Positions 27,333-35,286 of a DNA stretch of 64,000 bases are shown piece after piece (the stretch's first letter is position 1; each line of letters begins with the position of its first letter). A program made the position numbers and the translations under genes. Below the pieces are notes generated by a model. The model was not told where the DNA came from, searched no databases, and saw nothing but the letters and a program-made list of their open reading frames with translations. The stretch is from contig NZ_WRPP01000001.1 in the NCBI RefSeq assembly GCF_009760405.1, positions 558,001 to 622,000 of the forward strand, written 5' to 3'. Source of the DNA: Nocardia terrae. GTDB taxonomy: Bacteria > Actinomycetota > Actinomycetes > Mycobacteriales > Mycobacteriaceae.

Positions 27333-27980
27333 GTGAGCGACACCAAAAAGGACCGGGTCGATTTCTGGTTCGACCCGCTGTGCCCGTGGTGCTGGATCAC
27401 CTCCCGCTGGATCCTCGAGGTCGAGCAGGTACGCGATATCGAGACGCACTTCCATGTGATGAGCCTGTCGGTCCTCAACGAGGGCCGCGAGGGACTGCCC
27501 CCGCAGTACGAGGAACTGCTCGCGACCGGTTGGGGCCCGGTGCGGGTCGCCATCGCCGCGGCCGCCGAGCACGGTGACAAGGTGCTGCTGCCGCTCTACA
27601 CCGCCATGGGCACCCGCCTGCACAACCGTCGCGCCGAGTACGAGCGCGAGGACGGTTCGCGCGCCGAGCTGCTCACGCAGATCATCGCCGAGTCGCTGGC
27701 CGAGGTGGGTCTGCCCGCCGACCTGGCCGCGGCCGCCAACGGCACCGATTTCGACGAGGCGCTGCGGGCCTCGCACCACGCCGGTATGGACAAGGTCGGC
27801 CCGGATGTCGGCACGCCGACCATCCACATCAACGATGTCGCCTTCTTCGGCCCGGTGCTGTCGCGGATCCCGCGCGGTGAGGAGGCGGGCAAGGTGTGGG
27901 ACGGCGCGGTCGCGCTGGCCTCCTACCCGCACTTCTTCGAGCTCAAGCGGACTCGCACCGAGGACCCCGCCTTCGACTGA
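27333..27980 (+). CDS. DsbA-like mycothiol-dependent reductase (Rv2466c type)
   Basis: 215 residues with a thioredoxin fold containing a helical insert. The active site CPWC is in [19 protein letters not shown] and the cis-Pro loop in [10 protein letters not shown]. The mycobacterial orthologue uses mycothiol to reduce its disulfide and can activate nitro-prodrugs, so this is a sign of mycothiol metabolism. It is cytoplasmic, with no signal peptide. The start is GTG 27333. Confidence 0.92.
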   Translation: MSDTKKDRVDFWFDPLCPWCWITSRWILEVEQVRDIETHFHVMSLSVLNEGREGLPPQYEELLATGWGPVRVAIAAAAEHGDKVLLPLYTAMGTRLHNRRAEYEREDGSRAELLTQIIAESLAEVGLPADLAAAANGTDFDEALRASHHAGMDKVGPDVGTPTIHINDVAFFGPVLSRIPRGEEAGKVWDGAVALASYPHFFELKRTRTEDPAFD

Positions 27981-27993
27981 GCCATGGTCGAAA

Positions 27994-28035
27994 CGAGTCG
28001 GGCGGGGCCGCGATGCACGGACCCCGCCCGACTCG
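27994..28035. terminator. Bidirectional terminator
   Basis: A 14-bp perfect stem (27994-28007 with 28022-28035) with a 14-base loop between convergent genes. Confidence 0.88.
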
Positions 28036-28050
28036 TCGGTGCGTGAGAAC

Positions 28051-29175
28051 TCAGTTCGGGCCGCGGTATTCGTGATAGCCCGGGGTGGACCCGTAGCCGG
28101 GCGGCGGGGTGCCGTAGCCGGCGGGCGGGAGGTAACCGCCGTAGGGCGGCATGGTGACCGGAGGCTGCGGGGGCGCGGACGGCCGCAGGAACATCTTGCC
28201 GTGGCGGCTGCGGTCGCGCAGCGCCCACATGCGCCAGGTCAGCACCGGGTGGCTGGCCATGGCGTTCACGATCCAGATGAAGAAGCCCTTCTCCTGGGCC
28301 GCGCGGTCGGCCATTTCGTCGAAGCCGACCAGGTTGTTCAGGTACTTGCCGCCGGCCAGCGTCTGCATGGCCTGGGGTGCGCCGTGCGGGCGGTTGCAGA
28401 AGCCGTGATTGTCGGCGGTGTACTCCTGGGCGCGGATCAGCGACGTGCCCAGGATCGGGACATACGACCCCGCGAACATGCCGAGCTGCCGCCAATACGA
28501 CACGTGCCCGGCCGCGATGTGGCCGACCTCGTGGCCGATGATGAACGCCAGCGCGTCGGGATTGCGTGCCGCGCCGCCGATTTCGAACAGGTCGCTGTAG
28601 ACCACCACGAAACGGCGGAAGCCGTGACCGGAGGCGAAGGCGTTGATCTGGCCGTTGCCCAGCACCACGTAGGCGTCGGGCACCTTCTTCATGCCGAAGC
28701 GGGCGGCGGCCTCCACCACCATCCGGTATCCCTCGGGGAACTGGGTGGGCGACATCTTCACGCCGTTGACCCGCTGGGTGGCGTAGGTCATGCCTCGGAT
28801 CAGGTAGACCACGAGCGGCGCGAACACCAGGATCAGGGTCAGCTGGCCGGCATTGCCGGTGAGCAGGAGCAGCAGCGCGAACAGGTAGGCGATCACCGTG
28901 ATGATCACGACGATCACCAGCAGCGGGATCTCCCAGCTGTGGCGCGCGGGCATCCCGTACGGGGACAGGCCGCGGGTCTGCTGCACCACCGGCGGCGCGG
29001 GCGGCGAAAACGGTTGCTGCGGACCCCAACCCGGCGGGCCCAGCCGCGGGTCCCAACCGTTCGTGCCGTTGATGAGTGTGGAGGTCGAATAGCTTCCGGT
29101 GGGTGGCTGCCCTAGGCCGCCAGCGGTTTGCCCCCCGTAGGCGTTCGGCGTTTGCGATCCTTCGTCGGACGTCAT
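28051..29175 (-). CDS. M48 family membrane zinc metalloprotease
   Basis: 374 residues. A Gly/Pro/Ser-rich cytoplasmic N-terminus of about 80 residues is followed by two transmembrane helices (about 85-130), then an M48 domain with H215-E-V-G-H219 and a later zinc-ligand segment around RAQEYTADNHG. The C-terminal ~45 residues are Pro/Gly/Tyr-rich repeats (YGGYLPPAGYGTPPPGYG). It resembles HtpX-like quality-control proteases, but the disordered tails at both ends are unusual. ATG 29175. Divergent from rpiB. Confidence 0.9.
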   Translation of the reverse strand: MTSDEGSQTPNAYGGQTAGGLGQPPTGSYSTSTLINGTNGWDPRLGPPGWGPQQPFSPPAPPVVQQTRGLSPYGMPARHSWEIPLLVIVVIITVIAYLFALLLLLTGNAGQLTLILVFAPLVVYLIRGMTYATQRVNGVKMSPTQFPEGYRMVVEAAARFGMKKVPDAYVVLGNGQINAFASGHGFRRFVVVYSDLFEIGGAARNPDALAFIIGHEVGHIAAGHVSYWRQLGMFAGSYVPILGTSLIRAQEYTADNHGFCNRPHGAPQAMQTLAGGKYLNNLVGFDEMADRAAQEKGFFIWIVNAMASHPVLTWRMWALRDRSRHGKMFLRPSAPPQPPVTMPPYGGYLPPAGYGTPPPGYGSTPGYHEYRGPN

Positions 29176-29247
29176 GCCTGGATAGTACTTTTCGCCGGTG
29201 AGAACCCCCTGTGACCCGGGCGCGGGCGCCCTGACACAATCGCTGCC

Positions 29248-29718
29248 ATGCGCGTATACCTGGGTGCCGACCATGCCGGCTTCGAACTGAAGAACCACGT
29301 CAAGGCTCACCTGGAGGGCCAGGGCCACGAGGTCGTCGACTGCGGCGCGCTGGAATACGACGCCCTCGACGACTACCCGGCCTTCTGCATCGAGGCCGCC
29401 CGCCGCGTGGTCGCCGACCCGGGTTCGCTGGGCTTCGTGTTCGGCGGTTCCGGCAACGGCGAGCAGATCGCCGCCAACAAGGTCCCCGGCGCGCGCTGCG
29501 CCCTCGGCTGGAGCGTGGAGACCGCGCAGCTCGCCCGCCAGCACAACAACGCGCAGCTGCTCGGCATCGGCGGCCGCATGCACACCACCGAGCTGGCCCT
29601 CGAGATCGTCGACGCCTTCGTGACCACCCCCTGGTCCGACGAGGAGCGCCACCAGCGCCGCATCGACATCCTCGCCGAGTACGAGAAGACCGGCGTCCCC
29701 CCGGCCCTCCCGAACTGA
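29248..29718 (+). CDS. rpiB: Ribose-5-phosphate isomerase B
   Basis: Interconverts ribose 5-phosphate and ribulose 5-phosphate in the pentose phosphate pathway. 156 residues. LGADHAGFELKNHVKAHL is at the N-terminus and the phosphate-binding GGSGNGEQIAANKVPGARC is near residue 70. The ATG at 29248 fits the family. Only three bases separate its stop codon from the nei start, so the two are cotranscribed. Orthologue of Rv2465c. Confidence 0.96.
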   Translation: MRVYLGADHAGFELKNHVKAHLEGQGHEVVDCGALEYDALDDYPAFCIEAARRVVADPGSLGFVFGGSGNGEQIAANKVPGARCALGWSVETAQLARQHNNAQLLGIGGRMHTTELALEIVDAFVTTPWSDEERHQRRIDILAEYEKTGVPPALPN

Positions 29719-29721
29719 CCT

Positions 29722-30534
29722 GTGCCCGAAGGCCATACGCTGCACCGCCTGGCGAAGCTGCACCACAAGCGCTTCGCCGGCGGTCAGGTTTTCGTCTCCA
29801 GCCCGCAGGGCCGCTTCGCCGACGGTGCGGCCCTGATCCACGGCCGCACCCTCACCCGCGCCGAAGCCTGGGGCAAACACCTGCTCCACCACTATGATTC
29901 GGGCGTCACCCTGCACGTCCACCTGGGCCTGTACGGCACGTTCCGCGAATCGCCCGTGCCCATGGACGATCCCGTCGGCGAGGTCCGCATGCGCCTGATC
30001 GGCGGCGGCCGCACCGGCGAACTGCACGGCACCGACCTGCGCGGCCCCGCCGCCTGCGAAATCCTCCTCGACCCCGAAGTCGCGGCCCTCACCGCCCGCC
30101 TCGGCCCCGACCCCCTGCGCCGCGACGCCGAACCGGACCGCGCCTGGGACCGAATCCGCCGCTCCCAGCGCTCGATCGGCGCACTCCTCATGGACCAGAA
30201 GATCCTCGCCGGGGTCGGGAACGTCTACCGCGCGGAAGTCCTCTTCCGCCACGGCATCTCACCCGACCGTCCCGGCACCCAGCTCGCTTACGAAGAGTGG
30301 CAAGCGATCTGGGCCGACCTGGTCGACCTCATGAAGGTCGGCGTCCGCCGCGGCAAGATCGTGGTCGTGCGCCCCGAAGACGACCACGGCGCACCGGCCT
30401 ACGCCAAGGACAAGCCTCGCACCTACGTCTACCGCCGAGCCGGCGACCCCTGCCGCCTGTGCGGCACCACAGTCCTGCACTCGGTCCTCGACGCCCGAAA
30501 CCTGTTCTGGTGCCCCAGCTGTCAGCCTCGCTGA
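29722..30534 (+). CDS. nei: Fpg/Nei family DNA glycosylase
   Basis: Base-excision repair enzyme for oxidised bases. 270 residues. The GTG start is followed by PEGHTLHRLA, giving the catalytic Pro2 and Glu3 of the family. The helix-two-turn-helix (LLMDQKILAGVGNVYRAEVLF) and C-terminal four-Cys zinc finger (CRLCG ... CPSCQ) are intact. The PEGHT start places it with actinobacterial endonuclease VIII proteins rather than Fpg (PELPE). Orthologue of Rv2464c. Confidence 0.95.
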   Translation: MPEGHTLHRLAKLHHKRFAGGQVFVSSPQGRFADGAALIHGRTLTRAEAWGKHLLHHYDSGVTLHVHLGLYGTFRESPVPMDDPVGEVRMRLIGGGRTGELHGTDLRGPAACEILLDPEVAALTARLGPDPLRRDAEPDRAWDRIRRSQRSIGALLMDQKILAGVGNVYRAEVLFRHGISPDRPGTQLAYEEWQAIWADLVDLMKVGVRRGKIVVVRPEDDHGAPAYAKDKPRTYVYRRAGDPCRLCGTTVLHSVLDARNLFWCPSCQPR

Positions 30535-30556
30535 CTCCTCGCGGGGTCGGTTCCGC

Positions 30557-31045
30557 TCAGTCCGATGTGCTCGGTACGGCGGTTGTGCCGGTGCGGGTCG
30601 GTGCCGTCGCCAGGATGCAGAGGGCGAGGGCGGCCAGTCCTTCGACGACGTGGACGATATTGCCGAAGGTATCGACGGCCATCATGTGCAGTACCGGTCC
30701 GTGGCCTGCGAAACCAAGGGTGGCTACGAGCAGGTAGAACGGCCCGCACAGCAGGGTGTAGGTGTAGGCGCGGGAGCGTGCCGGGGCGAGGGCCAGGCCG
30801 GCGAGGCCGGTGAGCAGGTGGAACAGGGCGTGCCAGCCGTTGACGGTGACGGGGATGAAGCCGAGGAACTGGATGGTGCACGACCGCATGGATGAGCCGA
30901 AGGCCATGTCGGGGTAGATGCCGAAGGCGACGATGCCGTTGGCGGTGAACCACGCGCCGAGCACGAAAACCCAGAACTGCAAGGGGGTTTCGAGGACGGC
31001 GTTGACGTAGCGCAGCGCCTGGGTGCGGAACTTGTCGAAGTACAT
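30557..31045 (-). CDS. DUF4383 four-helix membrane protein
   Basis: 162 residues with four hydrophobic helices and the conserved GWHALFHLLTGLAGL and GNIVHVVEGLAAL segments typical of DUF4383. Function is unknown. ATG 31045. Convergent with nei with only 22 bases between them. It has a candidate promoter with an inverted repeat upstream. Confidence 0.85.
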   Translation of the reverse strand: MYFDKFRTQALRYVNAVLETPLQFWVFVLGAWFTANGIVAFGIYPDMAFGSSMRSCTIQFLGFIPVTVNGWHALFHLLTGLAGLALAPARSRAYTYTLLCGPFYLLVATLGFAGHGPVLHMMAVDTFGNIVHVVEGLAALALCILATAPTRTGTTAVPSTSD

Positions 31046-31126
31046 GTCGTGCCTTCTGCGTATGCCGTCCACGGGTGCGCAGTGCTGCGCCCGCCCTTCT
31101 AGGCCGGGTGTCCTAGGGTTGGTGGG

Positions 31127-31156
31127 AGTATGTTTTAGGACGACTGTCTTAGTCAA
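31127..31156 (-). promoter_or_regulatory. Candidate promoter and operator of the DUF4383 gene
   Basis: On the minus strand TTGACT (31151-31156) and CATACT (31127-31132) are 18 bases apart. An imperfect palindrome (TTAGGAC-GACT-GTCTTAG, 31135-31152, 5 of 7 pairs) overlaps the spacer, suggesting repression by a TetR-like factor. No regulator gene is adjacent. Confidence 0.4.
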
Positions 31157-31380
31157 GTGGTTGTGGCGAATTCCGTGTACGGCCTGCGGAATCGTGGGGG
31201 TGAAGCTAAATTGGTCGCACGTCCGGGCGATCTCTGGTGGGCATGGGCTCCCATTGATCCGAGAGGGGGGACTCGTGCCGGACCGGATGATGTTCGTGTT
31301 GTGGTTCGGAGGTCCGTCGGTACTCGCCGGGGCGGAATTTCCTTGTGCTCGAACATGAATCACACGAGAGCAGCATTTCC

Positions 31381-31546
31381 ATGCGATACACCATCCTTGC
31401 CACCGCTTGCCTCAGCCTCGCGCTCGCGCTCGCCGGGCCCGCCGCCGGGCTCGAGCGGCGGCCTGCCGAGCGCCCTCGGCGGCAGCGTCCTCTCCGGCTT
31501 CTTCGGCGCCTTGACCAGCGGCTCGAGCCAAGGATCGAGCCACTAG
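31381..31546 (+). pseudogene. Small secreted protein, apparently frameshifted
   Basis: From ATG 31381 one frame encodes a signal-peptide-like start (MRYTILATACLSLALALAGP AAG), then turns into an Arg-rich low-quality sequence with poor G/C at third positions. From about 31445 the next frame takes over with almost pure G/C third positions and a Gly/Ser-rich product (SSGGLPSALGGSVLSGFFGA ... GSSH) ending TAG 31546. A one-base shift near 31440-31450 would join them into a ~55-residue exported protein. It may be decay or a sequence error. The remaining 31157-31380 shows no gene. Confidence 0.45.
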
Positions 31547-31565
31547 GGCAACGGCTTTCGCGGAG

Positions 31566-32834
31566 CTAGGAGCGCGACAATCGCAGCTGGAGCAGCCGTC
31601 CCAGGGCAACCAGGAGCAGTGCGACGGTGGCGATGATGTAGACGTCGCCCGCGAGGTGTTGCCACCAGGCCCAATTGAGCTCACGGTGTTTGCCGTTGGG
31701 GACGAGGCCGGGGCCGATCAGGAAGAACAGGGCGAAGGCGGCGATCGTCGCGTAGGGGGCGAAGCGCGGATTCGCGGTGGTCCAGGCGATGGCGGTGACC
31801 AGGGCCGGGGCGACCCAGACCCAGTGGTGGGTCCAGGACACCGGCGAAATCAGCAGCAGGACCGCGGCGTTCACGAGCAACGCGGTGACGGACAGGACGG
31901 TCACGGGGGTCGGGGCGCCGCTGTCGGTGCGCGCGGCCTCGGTGCGGACCAGGTGGTTCATCAGCACCGCGCCCGCGCACACGACGACCAGGGCGAGTCC
32001 GAGCCAGACCGCGGTGGTCGCCGACTGCGGGACGCCGACCCGGAAGACCATCCCCTTGAGCGACTGATTGCCGACATAGTCGGGGGAGCCGATGCGGTTG
32101 GTGTCGACGATGGCGTGCAGCCAGTAGTCGCGCGATTCCCGTGGGAAGAGCAGGAATCCGGCGCCGATCACGCCGGCGGCGGTGGCGGCCGACGTCCCCG
32201 CGGCCTTCCAGTCGCGGCGGATCAGGAAGTACAGCACGAATGCCGCCGGGGTCAGCTTGGTCACCGCGGCGACGCCGATGAGCAATCCGCGCGGCCAGCG
32301 GGGCTTCTCGGTCAGGCAGTCGAGCGCGACCGCGGCCATCAGCACCAGGTTGATCTGCCCGAACCACAGGGTGGTGCGCACGGGCTCGATGGCCAGGGCC
32401 ACCACGACCGCGGCCATGCTCAGCGTCGACTTGGTGCCGGCGTCCAGATCGGGTCGCACCCGCGACAGCACCAGCCACAGCGTCACCCCGAGGCAGGCCA
32501 GTGAGCTTGCGGTGACCAGGAATTCCGCCAGCCACAACGGCATGATCGCCAGCGGGATCATCAGGACCGCGGCCGACGGGGGATAGGTGAACGGCAGGTC
32601 GGTGTGACCCGCCACCGGCAGGGTGGGGCCGTAGAGCGTGCCGTGCTCGAGCCACCCGCGGGTGTCGACGCGATAAACCTGCAGATCGAGGAAGCCGTGC
32701 AGCGCCGAGAAGAGCACCGTGATCGCCAGCGCGAGCAGCAGTCCGATCAAGATCGGAATGCGGGGCAGGCCGCCGCGGCCCTCTGTCTTCAGGTTCCGCA
32801 GCAAGTTTCGTTGCCCCGACCGCGTCGTGATCAT
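31566..32834 (-). CDS. GT87 (DUF2029) polyprenol-phosphate-mannose-dependent mannosyltransferase
   Basis: 422 residues with about ten transmembrane helices, starting MITTRSGQRNLL. The GT87 signature is seen in the first extracytoplasmic loop (DLQVYRVDTRGWLEHGTLYG, then LPFTYPPSAA). Enzymes of this class use decaprenyl-phosphomannose at the outer face of the membrane to extend lipomannan or related glycolipids in mycolate actinomycetes. The acceptor is not deducible. The ATG is preferred over open sequence 75 bases further upstream. Confidence 0.88.
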   Translation of the reverse strand: MITTRSGQRNLLRNLKTEGRGGLPRIPILIGLLLALAITVLFSALHGFLDLQVYRVDTRGWLEHGTLYGPTLPVAGHTDLPFTYPPSAAVLMIPLAIMPLWLAEFLVTASSLACLGVTLWLVLSRVRPDLDAGTKSTLSMAAVVVALAIEPVRTTLWFGQINLVLMAAVALDCLTEKPRWPRGLLIGVAAVTKLTPAAFVLYFLIRRDWKAAGTSAATAAGVIGAGFLLFPRESRDYWLHAIVDTNRIGSPDYVGNQSLKGMVFRVGVPQSATTAVWLGLALVVVCAGAVLMNHLVRTEAARTDSGAPTPVTVLSVTALLVNAAVLLLISPVSWTHHWVWVAPALVTAIAWTTANPRFAPYATIAAFALFFLIGPGLVPNGKHRELNWAWWQHLAGDVYIIATVALLLVALGRLLQLRLSRS

Positions 32835-32895
32835 CAGGGAGACACTAACCCTTTCGGCTTTCGCGCAAGTTGTCCGGATTGTATTGGGAGAGTGG

Positions 32896-34269
32896 TTAAT
32901 CGACGGCAAATCCGTCCGGCGCCACCCGGCCGCCCCACTGGGCCACCCGGCCTCCCGGACGAGCGAACCAGGTCGCGTAGAAGGCGAAGGCCACGGCCAC
33001 CAGCGAGCCCAGGACCAGGAACCCGGCCGGGATCGGATACTCCGCCATGGTCTCGGCCAGGAACCGATAGGACAGCAACAACCCGGCGAGCACCGCCGCG
33101 CCGAGCGACACGATACGGACCCGATACAGGTCCCAGCCTCGGTCGGGATCGCGCAGCGCCGATTCCACCGTCAGGCACAGCACCGCGCCGGCCACCAGAT
33201 CGCTGCCGTAGTGATACCCGAAACCCAGCGTCGCGAGCAGCGTGCACACCAGCCAGAACGCTCCGGCCCAGCGCAGCCAGCGCGGACCGGTACGGGAATG
33301 GATGAAGAGCGCTGTCGCCCAGGCGGTGTGCATCGAGGGCATGCAGTTGCGGGCGGTCACCGAGTCGAACAGCATGGGCTGCGGGTCCGAGGTGAAGGCG
33401 GGCCAGAGCTGCGGCCAGTCCCCGATCTCCAGCCCGTGGCCCAGCGGCCCGTAGGCGAATACGGGACCGACCACGGGGAACAGCACGTACCCGAGCGGTC
33501 CGATCACCCCGAGCACCAGGAACGTGCGCACCAGATGGTGGCGCGGCCACCCGTCGGTGGTCACCCGCCGCAGCTGCCAGACCGCGACCACCACCGCCGC
33601 GACCGGCAACTGGATGTAGACCACGTGCAGCACATGCGACGGCACCGGACCCAGCGCGTCGAGCAATCGCCCGACCAGCCACGCCGGTTCACCCAGCGCC
33701 CGGTCGGCCAGCTGCACATATTGATCGAGCACCCGCGGTCCCGCGATGATGCTGACCATGAGCCAGGTGTCGGCCAGCTTCGAGGCCATGACCAACAGCG
33801 CGCCGAAGCCGATGGCGTGCAAGGCCGTCCGCCGCCGCTCGCCCTGCCACCGCAGGACCGCGATGGTGAGGCCCGTCAGCGCGAGGGTCGGCCCGGTTCC
33901 GATCGACACATGCCATCCGCACGCCGCCTGCAAGGCCAGCGTGAGCAGATCCAGCACTCCCGCCGCAACCAGGCTGATGACCCGGAACCGTGTCGGCACA
34001 CCGATGCACGCGAGTCCCAATCCGGCCCAGGACACCGCCGCCGACTGTGGATTCGCGAAGTAGTCGTCGACGAGACTGCGTAGCGGACCGAGCACCCCGT
34101 GGAGCGAGGCCCACGCCTGCGCGGCGGCCAGCAATGCGACCGCCACCGCTACCCCGGCGATCGGTAGCGCCCGTGCGCGCACCCGCTCGTCGGACAGTGA
34201 CGAGCTGGATACGTTCACCTCGTGGTTGACCAGCACTGTAAATCGATAACACAGTGCAAACGGAGGCAC
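32896..34269 (-). CDS. PAP2 superfamily membrane protein (inositol phosphorylceramide synthase-like)
   Basis: About 457 residues with ten or more hydrophobic segments. The PAP2 catalytic motifs are in the C-terminal half: NCMPSMHTAWATAL (SxxH) and GYHYGSDLVAG (second His). An Asp-containing upstream loop (VLFPVVGPVFAYGP) matches the PAP2_3 group related to lipid phosphotransferases. Lies 61 bases upstream of the GT87 gene on the same strand, so a joint role in envelope lipid glycosylation is plausible. GTG 34269 is the longest start; GTG 34236 is an alternative. Confidence 0.85.
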   Translation of the reverse strand: MPPFALCYRFTVLVNHEVNVSSSSLSDERVRARALPIAGVAVAVALLAAAQAWASLHGVLGPLRSLVDDYFANPQSAAVSWAGLGLACIGVPTRFRVISLVAAGVLDLLTLALQAACGWHVSIGTGPTLALTGLTIAVLRWQGERRRTALHAIGFGALLVMASKLADTWLMVSIIAGPRVLDQYVQLADRALGEPAWLVGRLLDALGPVPSHVLHVVYIQLPVAAVVVAVWQLRRVTTDGWPRHHLVRTFLVLGVIGPLGYVLFPVVGPVFAYGPLGHGLEIGDWPQLWPAFTSDPQPMLFDSVTARNCMPSMHTAWATALFIHSRTGPRWLRWAGAFWLVCTLLATLGFGYHYGSDLVAGAVLCLTVESALRDPDRGWDLYRVRIVSLGAAVLAGLLLSYRFLAETMAEYPIPAGFLVLGSLVAVAFAFYATWFARPGGRVAQWGGRVAPDGFAVD

Positions 34270-34355
34270 AACATCCGGTTACCGATCGGGTGTGATCATC
34301 TGCATGGAAGGTTAAATTCAGAGCCGATCGCTATGGTTGGCGATTCGGTAGCCGA

Positions 34356-34745
34356 TCAGGCCACTCCACCGTTCACGCGCAGGATCTGACCGTTCACCCA
34401 CGACGAGTCCGGCCGCAGGAGGTGGGCCACCGTGGCGGCTATCTCATCGTTCGCCCCGAGCCGGCCCGGGGGGTGACTGGGCGGTGAACCGCCGCAGATC
34501 TTCCTCGGTCTTGCCGTCGCGGAACATCGGGGAGTCGATCAGCCCGGGCGCGACCGCGTTCACGCGGATCCTCCGCGGACCGAATTCCTTCGCCGCGACC
34601 CGGGTCAGGGTTTCGACCCCGCTCTTCGCAGCCAGGTAAACGCCGAGGCATGGGGTCGCGGTCCGCGTCGCGGTGGACGACGGGTTGACGATGGCCCTAC
34701 CCTCGGCCAGCCGTCGCGCCGCCGCCGACATCACGGCGGCCACCG
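34356..34745 (-). pseudogene. Short-chain dehydrogenase remnant (5' deleted, frameshifted)
   Basis: The minus strand encodes the second half of an SDR: YLAAKSGVETLTRVAAKEFG with the catalytic YxxxK, then RIRVNAVAPGLIDSPMF. The frame breaks at a six-base homopolymer (34468-34473); one base fewer would continue as PPGRLGANDEIAATVAHLL and end SWVNGQILRVNGGVA plus stop at 34356. The nucleotide-binding N-terminal half is missing: the sequence ends near 34745, where a MarR fragment begins on the other strand. Confidence 0.8.
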
Positions 34746-35089
34746 GCATGTCCGGAACGGACTGCGGGGTGCTGTCCCGCCTGGCCGATCTCGACGACGG
34801 CGGCCTGCGGCAACAGGCCCTCACCGACTCCATGGGCCTCGACAAGGGGGGCAATGTCGCATCAGCTGACCCGGATGCAGACTCGCGGGCTGATCCACCG
34901 CGAGCGGGTCCCCGGGGGTATCGACATCGTGCTGACCGACTCGGGCGCAGCGGCTTTGCGCGCGCTGCGGCCCGTGCACGCCGCGGCGGTGCGACGAAAC
35001 CTCCTCGACCGGCTCGCCCCCCCGGGGATCGAATCGCCTTGCGACGCATAGCCGCCGCGCTGACCGATGCCGCCGCGCCGACCGAATGA
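34746..35089 (+). pseudogene. MarR family regulator remnant (5' deleted, two compensating frameshifts)
   Basis: The plus strand encodes a MarR winged helix without its N-terminus: MSGTDCGVLSRLADLDDG and LRQQALTDSMGLDKG, then, after one extra G in a six-G run (34846-34851), MSHQLTRMQTRGLIHRER and VPGGIDIVLTDSGAAALRAL. A missing base in the seven-C run (35017-35023) returns to the first frame for RIALRRIAAALTDAAAPTE. It stood divergent to the SDR before both 5' ends were lost. Confidence 0.75.
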
Positions 35090-35235
35090 CGGGCGAGGCG
35101 ACATCGGATTCGGGATCCGGGCGAATTTCGAGCACTGAATCACACCGTGTTCGCACCGGATATCCCCGTGTCGGCGTCCCTTGATCCCGTCGGTGCTGGT
35201 CCGGCGCGAAACCATCGGTGGCCGAAGGCTGTCCA

Positions 35236-35249
35236 GGGACAAATGTCCC
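35236..35249. promoter_or_regulatory. DosR/DevR-box-like palindrome upstream of nrdD
   Basis: GGGAC-AAAT-GTCCC is a perfect 5-bp inverted repeat with 4-base spacing, matching the core of the mycobacterial DosR box (GGGACT-WW-AGTCCC). It lies 38 bases before the first possible nrdD ATG and 50 before the GTG at 35299, so it would overlap the -35 region. A similar box precedes pflB and devS in this window. Confidence 0.75.
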
Positions 35250-35286
35250 ACAAGATGTTGTGTGCCAGAACGGTTTTCGACACAAT

